A stretch of DNA of 64,000 nucleotides, from assembly GCF_005938385.1 (NCBI RefSeq), contig NZ_VCRA01000008.1:248001-312000 (forward strand), in the 5' to 3' direction. A model generated the notes under the pieces. It worked only from the letters and a program-made list of their open reading frames with translations. It made no database searches and was not told the origin of the DNA. Source of the DNA: Paenibacillus mesophilus (GTDB taxonomy: Bacteria > Bacillota > Bacilli > Paenibacillales > NBRC-103111). Made by a program: the position numbers and the translations under genes. Below, piece by piece: positions 49,738 through 58,500 of the stretch. Every line of letters begins with the position of its first letter. The stretch's first letter is position 1.

Positions 49738-50784
49738 TCACTTTGCGCCGTTATCCAGAAAAGCGGCGGGATTGTCGCACAGCAGCGTCCGGATGTGCTC
49801 GGGCGATATCCCTTCACCCTCCATCATCGGCACAATATTCGTAACGACATGGTCGTAGCCCCACCCGCCATACCGGTGCAAACACGTTTTCAGGCAAACG
49901 TCGTTCGAGATCAACAGCCGCGATACGAAGCCGCAATCGATCAAATGCTTGATGGTCCTGACCCGATCGATGTCTCTTGCAAAAATGCCTCTCAGCACGC
50001 TCCGGTGTCTGCGGTCGGCATAAAATTCTTTGCCGAAGTTGTCGAACTCGATATAGACGCCTTTGTTCAGCAAATCCTTCATATAGTCCGGCTTCAGGTC
50101 GACATCGATATGGTTGATGCATATTTTCTCCGGGTCGGCGCCATTCCGGGTCAGGATGGTTACGACCTCGTATCCGTTCGTCGCCCACAGATCGGTATGC
50201 ACGTGAAGACCGAGCCCCGTCTCCTTCTGCACGGCCGCGGCGGCGATCAATGTTTTGCGTTCGTTCGGGTAAATGATGTCGCTCGTTCCGATCTCGCCGA
50301 TTACGCCGGCTTTGATCGTCGTCCCGTCGATACCGTGCCGAATGTCACGGAGCATCTCCTCCGCTATCGAATCGACCGTCTTCTCGTCCATGTCCGCTGG
50401 ATGGGACTGTCGGATATAATAGCCGCAGCCGGCGACAATGTTTAGATCAAGCGACCTGGACAACCGGGCAAGCAGAACGGGATCTCTGCCGATATCGCGC
50501 AGCGTCAGGTCGACTATCGTCTTCCCCCCGGCCTTTTTGAACTCCAGCAGCTCCTCCTGGATGACCGATTCATTATCCAGTACGGCATTGTCCAGTACCG
50601 CATACGGATTGCGCAGCAGTCTGCCCAAATTTGCGAGCGAAACTTCCTCCTTCGCCGACGCTTTGTCCGATATCGTTCGGGGAGCCGGTACGAGCGGCCT
50701 TAGATCGATAAAGGCATGCTCATGCGGCAGCACGATTCCCAAGCTGTCCGAGCTCACTTCACCGGTTACGGTCATGATGGACAT
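49738..50784 (-). CDS. Phosphotriesterase-family hydrolase (PHP/lactonase-like)
   Basis: A 348-residue binuclear-metal TIM barrel of the phosphotriesterase homology family. Ligands visible: H21-x-H23 (LPHEHAF), bridging Glu 164 in VIGEIGTS (Lys in classical phosphotriesterase, Glu in E. coli PHP), H196 in LGLHVHTDLW, H224 in CINHIDVD and D294 in LLISNDVCL. Many family members hydrolyse lactones, so opening a sugar lactone is the favoured guess. AGGAGG precedes ATG. It lies between the 705-residue protein gene and the amidohydrolase pair in the long operon. Confidence 0.85.
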   Translation of the reverse strand: MSIMTVTGEVSSDSLGIVLPHEHAFIDLRPLVPAPRTISDKASAKEEVSLANLGRLLRNPYAVLDNAVLDNESVIQEELLEFKKAGGKTIVDLTLRDIGRDPVLLARLSRSLDLNIVAGCGYYIRQSHPADMDEKTVDSIAEEMLRDIRHGIDGTTIKAGVIGEIGTSDIIYPNERKTLIAAAAVQKETGLGLHVHTDLWATNGYEVVTILTRNGADPEKICINHIDVDLKPDYMKDLLNKGVYIEFDNFGKEFYADRRHRSVLRGIFARDIDRVRTIKHLIDCGFVSRLLISNDVCLKTCLHRYGGWGYDHVVTNIVPMMEGEGISPEHIRTLLCDNPAAFLDNGAK

Positions 50785-50832
50785 GCCACGTTGCCTCCTA
50801 ACTTACAAATTTATTTGATGCCTATTCCCTAG

Positions 50833-52950
50833 TCAGGCATCGTCCAGCGTAACGTCGAAGATGGTCATCCCGCCTGGCGGAATTTTGGCGATAAATCCTC
50901 CTGAGCGGATGGACTCGTGAGACCCGTCGGACCTCGGAATGATCGTCCTGCCCTCCGTATCGACCAGCTTGGAGGGGAGCGCCGGAAATTTGCTTTTGCT
51001 GACGACGCGCTTAACGGCTCGTTTCGTCCGAACGACGGGCAGCCGGTATTGCAGCCGATTGTCGTTGCCGATCAGCAGCCGAATCCGTCCGTCCCCCATT
51101 CTCATCGGAAGAAGCGGATGCTCGATGTCGGCGGTGAGCTTGCTTGCGTAGGCCGACCGCAGCAGCTTTCCGCACGCCTTGACGAAGCCGGTCGATGCTT
51201 TGCGGTAAACGAGATCCATTCGCCATATTCCCGGATCTTCCGCATAACGCGGCTCTCCCGCCACATCCGGACTGCCGTCGTCCTCACCCAAGCTCGCCGT
51301 AATATCGGCATAGTCGATATAGTCCATCCGATAACCGAAAATGTTCATTTTGAAGTCGGCGAGCGGATCTTGGAAGGAGATGTCGGGCACAAGGGAACCC
51401 GGCATCCGAAAGCGCCGGTCGGCTAGACTCGTGCAAATAATCGGACCGCGGTCGTAAGTCGAAATCGTCTCGATCTCCGCTTCGGACATCAAATCGATAT
51501 TCGGAATGAAAATCGGACCGCTTACGATGTCCAGCTCCTCGATGCGGGCAACGGCCCCGATCTGGCCGCCGGCTTTGGCAAATTCGTATATCGTTTTGTG
51601 CATCGACCACCGCTTTGTCGCAATATAGTCGGGAAGCAGCTTGTGAAACGCATGATCCGACCAGATGAACGTAGGAGTCAATACGTTCTGCGGAAGCTCG
51701 GCAAACCCGATTTCCCAACGTTCTCTCAGCCAATCCCATTCCTCGCGCGTAAGTCCGTCACCCAAGCAGACGAGAAAGCCATCCATCGAACGTCTCAACC
51801 CGTCCCGCGTATGCACGAAATAATGGGTCAGCGAATAAATTTCCCGCTCCACACTGGATGCGAAGTGGCCCACGGTACTCCATTCCTCCGTCGAATCCTT
51901 CACGCCGTTTAAACAAATCAATTTGCCTTCGGGAACGTAAGCCTTCATGAATGACGGCATCGTCATATAGTTGTACAGACGAAAAGGTCCTATTTCCCTG
52001 GCCATATGCACGCTTGTCGCAACCGATTCGGCGGCGATGTAATCCACTCCGGCCTCATACAGCTTCTTGTAGTCGATCCCGTACCGGTATATGGCCTCGA
52101 ACGGCTCGCTGCACCACGCATTGTTGACGATGACCTTCTTGCCGTCCTCGTGCAATCCCCGACATATTTTCTCCCAGAAAGCCGCCCATCGCCATGTCAA
52201 GAACTCGAGCCACTCCTGCTTGTACCGGTTCCAGATATATGTTCCGCGTTTCTTGATGCCGTCGCGGTCCCGATCATCGACCGGGGCACAGATCTCTTCC
52301 GGGAGCGAAATGCCGGTATAAGCGGTGAACTGATCGATCATATCGTCGGAGTAATCGCCGTTTTTCGCGGAGCCGCCGGAGCCGGGCGGGCAGAAATTGT
52401 CGGCCACGTGCAAGCCCGAGAAACCATAGTCCTTCAGCGCCTGCTGAAGCTTAGCGAGGAAGAAGTCTTCGTAATACGTGCCGTCTTTGAACCTCTTTAG
52501 CACATTCAGGCTCGCGGTGCCGTTCGTCCATACCCCCATAAGCTCCTTATGGTCGGAAAGCCATTCGCGATGTCCCGTATTATAGTGGCTCGGATGCCGG
52601 GGATCATTATCGACGTACACGCCCATAATGCCCATGTACGTCTCGGCGCCGCGATCTTCCAGCCCCGCCACGAGCTCCTTCAGCTCGAAATTGGTCCATT
52701 GCTGGATATCCCGTATTTCGTTGCGTACGTTCCCGTAATAATTGCAGTTGTCCGGCGGAAGAATGCGTTCCCGCTCCATGCCTTCGTGGTGATGGACAAT
52801 GTCCGGGCAGAACAGGAATAAGGAGATGCCGTCCGGCTGGAACCCGATTGTCGAGTAATAGTCCGCCACCCCTTTGTCCTCCCGCTCTTTATCGAAACCG
52901 ATCAGCGGGGTCCATATGAACATTTCATGATCTTGCCGTGCGCGATTCAT
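50833..52950 (-). CDS. Unassigned 705-residue protein, probable TIM-barrel glycosidase
   Basis: I do not recognise a named family. There is no signal peptide, so it is likely cytoplasmic. Residues about 10-400 have barrel-like alternation: DYYSTIGFQPDGISLFLFCP, GAETYMGIMGVYVDNDP, DYGFSGLHVADNFCPPG, DGKKVIVNNAWCSEPFEAIY, GVDYIAAESVATSVHMAREI, and Asp/Glu pairs suited to a glycosidase. A Rossmann-like segment follows (GGQIGAVARIEELDIVSGPI) and a beta-sandwich tail ends the protein, as in GH42-like or alpha-amylase-like enzymes. GGAGG lies before the ATG. It follows SBP3 by 27 bases as the second gene of the operon, a usual place for the first intracellular hydrolase. Confidence 0.6.
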   Translation of the reverse strand: MNRARQDHEMFIWTPLIGFDKEREDKGVADYYSTIGFQPDGISLFLFCPDIVHHHEGMERERILPPDNCNYYGNVRNEIRDIQQWTNFELKELVAGLEDRGAETYMGIMGVYVDNDPRHPSHYNTGHREWLSDHKELMGVWTNGTASLNVLKRFKDGTYYEDFFLAKLQQALKDYGFSGLHVADNFCPPGSGGSAKNGDYSDDMIDQFTAYTGISLPEEICAPVDDRDRDGIKKRGTYIWNRYKQEWLEFLTWRWAAFWEKICRGLHEDGKKVIVNNAWCSEPFEAIYRYGIDYKKLYEAGVDYIAAESVATSVHMAREIGPFRLYNYMTMPSFMKAYVPEGKLICLNGVKDSTEEWSTVGHFASSVEREIYSLTHYFVHTRDGLRRSMDGFLVCLGDGLTREEWDWLRERWEIGFAELPQNVLTPTFIWSDHAFHKLLPDYIATKRWSMHKTIYEFAKAGGQIGAVARIEELDIVSGPIFIPNIDLMSEAEIETISTYDRGPIICTSLADRRFRMPGSLVPDISFQDPLADFKMNIFGYRMDYIDYADITASLGEDDGSPDVAGEPRYAEDPGIWRMDLVYRKASTGFVKACGKLLRSAYASKLTADIEHPLLPMRMGDGRIRLLIGNDNRLQYRLPVVRTKRAVKRVVSKSKFPALPSKLVDTEGRTIIPRSDGSHESIRSGGFIAKIPPGGMTIFDVTLDDA

Positions 52951-52977
52951 CAGCCATTTCCTCCAAATCGACTCAAC

Positions 52978-54306
52978 CTATTTTTTCTTCGCCTTCTCGG
53001 CTTCTATCGCCTTGTTCGTCTCTTCCGCCGCCGCTCTCAGCGCCGTATTCACATCGATCGACCCCTGAATCAGCTTATCCATTTGCGCCGCCCACTTCGA
53101 TTTGGCTATTGCGTCATAAGGTGTCACCGGCATGGGGGATGCGAGCTTCTTCGGATAACGCGCCATAATGTTTTTGCCTTTCAAATAGTCCGTTTCCTGC
53201 CCGTATACGTCCCGCACCGCTTTGCTGGTCAGCACGGACATGAGCCCTCTTTTCGACAGGGTTGTCTGGAATGGCTCCGAGGCCAGAAAGGCGACGGCGT
53301 CAAAGGCGTCATCCTTATGCTTGCTCGACGCGGTGACGAACGAATAAGTCGGATACGGCTGCGGACCGTAGCCGGGCCGTTCTTTGTACTCCGGCATGGT
53401 CACCATGTCCCAGTTCGCTTGGAATTCCGCGCCCGGTGTACCAATATGGGCCATCATCGCGACGGTGCGGGTTTCCGTGAATGCCTTGTATTGTTCGGTC
53501 AAACTGACAGTCTTCGAATCCACCTCGTTGCCGGGGATCTGATAAAACCGGGCAAGATCAGCCGTAAACCGCTTCCAATTGTCATCGAGATCGAATAATG
53601 CCTTGTCTGTCTTCGGATCGACGTAAGCGACCGAGAATTGGTTGATCTGCGACAAATGGGCGACCGAGGAGATGAATCCTCTGTATTGCACCCCGTTCTC
53701 GACGCGAGTCATCCTTTTGGCCAGCTCGTATGTTTCATCCCAGGTCATTCCATCCTTCGGATAAGGGACCCCGAACTTATCGAACAAATCTTTATTGTAG
53801 GTCAGCAGTCCGACCGTATTGTTAAGAGGCATCCCGTATAAGCCTCCGTTGGAGAAGAGCCGGATCAGTTCAAGCGTCGTAGGCTCGAATCGGGTCAAAT
53901 CGATTTTATTTTTCTGAATCAAGCCCGTAATATCGTACTGCAGGTTGTTGTCCAAGATTTGTGCCTGAGTCAGACCGACCGAAGATATGACAACATCGAT
54001 AATCGTTCCGCCGGCGATTAATTCGGGGATCGTTGTTCCTTTGCCCGCCGGTATGAATTTCAGTTTCATGTAAGGGAATTTCGCCACTATGGCATTTCCG
54101 TACTCCTCCATGAACCGTTCTTCCGACCAGCCGCTCGATGTGATGTAGAAGACGAGCTCCACCGGTTCTTTTTTCTCCGCCGCTTTCTCTGCGGGCGGTT
54201 TCTTCTCGCTTGGGCCGCCGCTGTCCGATTGTCCGCCCGAGCAAGCCGTCAGGACGGTTCCTAGAAGAATGGCGGCTAAGCCGCAATGCACCGTTTTTTT
54301 GACCAT
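52978..54306 (-). CDS. ABC-type sugar-binding lipoprotein SBP3, first gene of the nine-gene operon
   Basis: A 442-residue family-1 solute-binding protein with lipobox VLTAC (Cys about residue 22), a Ser/Gly/Lys-rich linker, then IAGGTIIDVVISSVGLTQAQ, LYGMPLNNTVGLLTYNKDLF, PYPKDGMTWDETYELAKRMT and the tail IDVNTALRAAAEETNKAIEA. A close paralogue of SBP1 and SBP2. It should capture the compound processed by the operon; again no permease gene follows. GGGGGAAAGG precedes ATG. The leader contains a strong terminator hairpin and one copy of a 17-bp repeat shared with the divergent AraC promoter. Confidence 0.92.
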   Translation of the reverse strand: MVKKTVHCGLAAILLGTVLTACSGGQSDSGGPSEKKPPAEKAAEKKEPVELVFYITSSGWSEERFMEEYGNAIVAKFPYMKLKFIPAGKGTTIPELIAGGTIIDVVISSVGLTQAQILDNNLQYDITGLIQKNKIDLTRFEPTTLELIRLFSNGGLYGMPLNNTVGLLTYNKDLFDKFGVPYPKDGMTWDETYELAKRMTRVENGVQYRGFISSVAHLSQINQFSVAYVDPKTDKALFDLDDNWKRFTADLARFYQIPGNEVDSKTVSLTEQYKAFTETRTVAMMAHIGTPGAEFQANWDMVTMPEYKERPGYGPQPYPTYSFVTASSKHKDDAFDAVAFLASEPFQTTLSKRGLMSVLTSKAVRDVYGQETDYLKGKNIMARYPKKLASPMPVTPYDAIAKSKWAAQMDKLIQGSIDVNTALRAAAEETNKAIEAEKAKKK

Positions 54307-54421
54307 ATCCTTTCCCCCTGTCGTTCATTTCGGAATGTCGCTGCCGTGCTATGGTTCGGACATTCAACGATTCAAGCGTACCATGTTTTGCGGCTGCCTG
54401 GTTTGGATCAAGCATGAATCT

Positions 54422-54438
54422 ATGTTGTTCAATTACGA
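54422..54438. repeat. 17-bp direct repeat, copy 1 (SBP3 leader)
   Basis: ATGTTGTTCAATTACGA, identical to 54599-54615. It lies 116 bases before the SBP3 start, between that gene and the leader terminator. A likely AraC-type half-site. Confidence 0.6.
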
Positions 54439-54458
54439 ATCCGTCTTTCACGGTTGCT

Positions 54459-54506
54459 CTGCTAAAAGGAAAGGGAAGGCCTCCGTCGCTTGACGGAAGC
54501 CTTCCC
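54459..54506 (-). terminator. Strong terminator hairpin in the SBP3 leader
   Basis: GGGAAGGCCTCCGTC and GACGGAAGCCTTCCC form a 15-bp stem with one mismatch and a GCTT loop; on the minus strand TTTCCTTTT follows. There is no leftward gene ahead of it, only the divergent AraC gene, so it could attenuate SBP3 operon transcripts or be left from a lost gene. The gap 54307-54639 holds this, the repeats and the AraC promoter. Confidence 0.8.
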
Positions 54507-54569
54507 CGGATATTCCTCCCCATATAACACTCAGTCCGACGATATTCGCAACCCATTGCTTCATTTTTA

Positions 54570-54600
54570 TTGTGTCGGCTTCTTACGATTCTGTTATAAT
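54570..54600 (+). promoter_or_regulatory. Promoter of the AraC gene at 54640
   Basis: TTGTGT and perfect TATAAT are 19 bases apart (slightly long). The repeat copy 54599-54615 covers the expected transcription start, which fits autoregulation. Confidence 0.5.
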
Positions 54601-54615
54601 GTTGTTCAATTACGA
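54599..54615. repeat. 17-bp direct repeat, copy 2 (AraC promoter)
   Basis: ATGTTGTTCAATTACGA, identical to 54422-54438, directly behind the -10 box of the AraC gene. Confidence 0.6.
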
Positions 54616-54639
54616 GCCAAGCAAGGCAGGTGGATCAAG

Positions 54640-55500
54640 ATGCTTTTTGCGGATACGTTGAGACGTCCGATCGAGCTGCAGCTCGTCGTGGAGCGGGCCG
54701 CGCCGTACAAGGAAGTGTTTCACTTCCATCCCGGCGTTGAAATTTTTTATATTCACGAAGGCGTCGGACAAGTGATCGTCGAGCAGCAGATGCACGAAGT
54801 CAAGTCCGGCACCCTGCTCTTCTTCCGTCCATTCCAGCCGCACTATCAGCAGATGGAAGTCGGCCCGGCTCAGCCTTATGTCCGGTCTCTGATCAAATAC
54901 AATCCGACTTATTTCTCGGAGTTTTTGAAACCGTTTCCGTCCCTATACAAATTTCACGATTATTTATGTCATTCCGACTCCGTCCTGCAAATCCAGCATC
55001 GGCTGGCTCCCGAACAGTTGGATCGTTTGATTCGCGACTTTAACCTGCGCTTTAAATCGCGTCCCGTCATCGACGATCTGGAGCGGAATGCGCTGTTTCT
55101 GCTTTCGTTTTTCCACTTTATACAGCCTCTCTGGCAGTCCTATAAGGAGGCCGAAGTTCAGAAGACGATGACGGACCCGTTTGTTGTGCGCATCTTGAAA
55201 TGGATTGACGAGTATTACCAGGAAGAGTTTCAGCTGGAGGCGCTTGCCCATGTCGTTCATCTGTCTCCCAACCATACCTCCTATTTATTTCAGAAGACGA
55301 CCGGGAAAACGATTACCGATTTTTTGACGATACGCCGAATGAAGCAAGCCTCCATGCTGCTGCAGACGACAGCCTTATCTATACAAGAGGTCGGAGAACG
55401 ATCGGGCTATCCGAATTTCTCCTATTTTTGCCAAGCATTCAAAAAGCATATGGGCATGACTCCCGGCCAATTCCGTTCGCAACCGCCGATGCTCGAATGA
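54640..55500 (+). CDS. AraC family regulator divergent from the nine-gene operon
   Basis: A 286-residue regulator. An N-terminal cupin (about 10-120) has EVFHFHPGVEIFYIHEGVGQ and GTLLFFRPFQPHYQQME; the HxHP and later His suit metal or sugar binding. The C-terminal domain has two helix-turn-helix units, FQLEALAHVVHLSPNHTSYL and LSIQEVGERSGYPNFSYFCQ, ending GMTPGQFRSQP. ATG 54640 is preceded by a modest AGGTGG. It is divergent from SBP3 with 333 bases between; shared 17-bp repeats suggest it controls both itself and the operon. Its stop nearly touches the convergent lyase stop. Confidence 0.9.
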   Translation: MLFADTLRRPIELQLVVERAAPYKEVFHFHPGVEIFYIHEGVGQVIVEQQMHEVKSGTLLFFRPFQPHYQQMEVGPAQPYVRSLIKYNPTYFSEFLKPFPSLYKFHDYLCHSDSVLQIQHRLAPEQLDRLIRDFNLRFKSRPVIDDLERNALFLLSFFHFIQPLWQSYKEAEVQKTMTDPFVVRILKWIDEYYQEEFQLEALAHVVHLSPNHTSYLFQKTTGKTITDFLTIRRMKQASMLLQTTALSIQEVGERSGYPNFSYFCQAFKKHMGMTPGQFRSQPPMLE

Positions 55501-55502
55501 TC

Positions 55503-58500
55503 TCATCGCAGCGTTTCGATATTGTCGATCCGGAAGCGGTGCGGTCCGCTCCATTTCTTGAACGGATAAAACATCATTTCCGAGCTCCCGTCATCGCGGA
55601 TCGCAAAACCGGGGTCGGTCCTATCGAGCAGCAGGTGCGTCCGCCCGCTCTCGCGAACGATATCCCGGATCCTATACCCGTTCGTGCTCCCATCGGGATG
55701 CGTCACGATCACGGTGCGACCCGCTGCATCATCGGGAACGGTTGCCTCAGTGACCAGGGCGTCGTCGGAGGCTCCTTCCGCCTTTCGCAGCACGCCAATG
55801 ATAGTCCCTTCCACAGGTCCGTCGCCTCGAATGACATGCCGCCCTTTGTGAAGCAAGGTGCCGCCGATCAGTTGCATCCGGACGACCTCGCCGTTCTCGA
55901 TCCGGATAAAGCCGATCCTGCCCGCGAAACGGATATCGCCTACGATCATAGGCTGTTCCCGCCAGAAATTCGAACTCAGAATGATATCCGTCGTGCTGCC
56001 ATAACTAACGGCAATCGCGATATCGCCTTCGACCGATTGCTCCGGCTGCAGCAGCTCTACGTGCCGAATCCGCGGATTGCTCCCTTCAGGATACGGCTCC
56101 ATCACATGCACGAACCGGCTGTTCAAATCGGTCCCTTCCCTGCGGACTACAAGCTTGGGCATCGTATAGCGGACCGCTTCGGCATTGTTGTCCATCGTCT
56201 TGTCGTGCAGACGGGTCGCCCGCAAAGACAGGGCTTTTCCAAGGAAAAGCTCTGCGTCCGAATCGGTGAAGCCGATCGATTTCAGCCTGCCGCCACCCTC
56301 CGTCTTCAGCGTCACTTCGTAGCGGCCGTCCGCGATTTCAGCTCTCAGTACGTCCTGGACATACATATACCCGTAATATTCCCCTTCGGCATCCCCTTGC
56401 TCCAGCTCGCCGGTCGGCCATGTTACCCGCGTTCCAGCGGGGAGCAGATTGGGTCCGTACGGTTTTAGCGGCACATTGGACTCCATGACGCTATCGCGAT
56501 TGGCGTCCCCATTTAGCGTGTACTCGTGACGGCTGCCCCCCTGTATCCGGAATAGATCGACCACGTAGCCTTCGCCGCCGCTCGTTTCGCCGCTTCCGCC
56601 AAAGCCGATCAGCCACATTTCCCTGCTGTATTCCCGAAGGTTCGAATATGCGCTCTCCTGGTTAGCCTTCATGACCTGTACGTCGGAACAGCACGCTGCG
56701 AACAGCTGCAAATTACCGCCATTCGCGCCGCTGGTCCGGTTCATATCCTTGCCGTCTACAACAACCGTGTTGTGGCACAACGTGGATCTCGTCCACTGAC
56801 GATACAGCGTATGCGTATAACCGATATCCGGTACCATTTCCTGCCCGCAAGCGAACAATGCCATATTAAGCGGATCGAGATGGTCATGGCCGTATTTGGG
56901 AACATAACTCATGTACAGCTGAAGCTGCCGTTCATGCGAGCCGAGCGTCAATCTGGCGATGCCGGCGGCGGGAAGGAACATCGGTTGTCCGGCCAGGGCA
57001 GGTGTCTTCGATTTGCTGAATGCCCACGTATCCTGAATCGGAAAGTAATGTCCGTCGGGATATGTAATGTGCTCGATAACGCGATTGAACGATTGCATGA
57101 CCGGATATTCTCGCTTCAAGTCCAAATCGTCCACCCTTCTGCCAGTACGGGGAGAGATGTACCCCGCCGGATCGGACCATCCTTTGGCGGCGTCGATTGC
57201 AGTCTGAAGCCCCCCTATGGACTGGAGGTGATAAGATGCGCATACTTCGCTGAAGAACCCGTCAAACAGAAACCGTTCGGCCACGAACGACTGTATGCGT
57301 TCCAGTGCCTGGTGAAAGAAACGCGGGTGTCCGGTAGCCTTGCTTAACGCGATCAACCCGATCCAATTGTGGTAGTCGTTGTTGTGGTTCCAATTCGGGA
57401 AACTGTCGAAAAATTCGAAGGAAGGCCGGAACATCCCTTCCACGATTTTGCGGTCGACATCTATGCCCTCCTCCTCGCTTAACAGCTCGAACGCGTTCGT
57501 CTTCTTCACTTCGGCATACGCTTCCACCAAATGCCGCAGCTCTCCGAGATCGGAGGTCGACCAGCGGGACCATACGCCGCCCCAGTAATGGTAAGGAGGA
57601 CCCGCATTCGTTTCTGTCGGATAACAACCCCACGGATAATCGTTGGTTGGCACCCAGCCCTCGTAAGCATCGGCCCAGCCTTTCAACAATCGTGCGGCTC
57701 CCAGAGGGTCCTTCTTAGCCAGTATGCTCGTCTGCTTCAAAGCATATATTTTCTGTTCGTACCAGAGAAGAGCCTTGATCAAGTAACGCTTGCCTCCCGC
57801 GTCTTCGCGATACGGAACCCGCACTTCTTCCCCCTTGCGGTTATGGACGACGTAGGATTTATCCTCCGGAAATCGATCGTTTGGATACCGTCTGCCTGTG
57901 CGGACGGAGACAAGTGCAAACGGATCGTCAGGGTCCCATCGGAATCGCTTGTCGCCGGCATATAGCTCGGGGCACTCCGGATCTCCGCCGAAAATAACGC
58001 CGGGCTGCGGCGGGATCAGCTTCAACAGCCGGTTGACCTCTTCCGAAGGGGGGGCCGCCTCCACGATTCTCGTATCCATACCCCGGAGCGGAACGTGCAA
58101 GCTTTCCCCGGCATCGATGAGTGCCTGGCTGTCGAAGGATAACACCATGAATCGCACACGATTCGTGTGGTCCGTTACCGTTAACTGCAGCTCATACCAG
58201 CCGACCTCCAGCGGCTTCGGATGGTGGAATGTAAAAGTACCGGCGGCAGCATCGAGCTCAAACTTGTTTATCTCGACGAGTTCGGCCGACGGCGTTCTCC
58301 ACATCAACTTGACGGAAGCAAGTCCGGTTAATTCCTCTGCGTTCAAATGGAGCCGCTTTTCGGTAAAGCCTCTGTAGATCAGCACCGCTTGAGCCGGTAT
58401 CCATTTCTCGACCCGATGACCGTTGTCCCGCAATGGCGGCCGCTGCCAATACATGCCGCCCATCCTGCCTTCTGTCAGTGCATCGATTCTCACGCTATAG

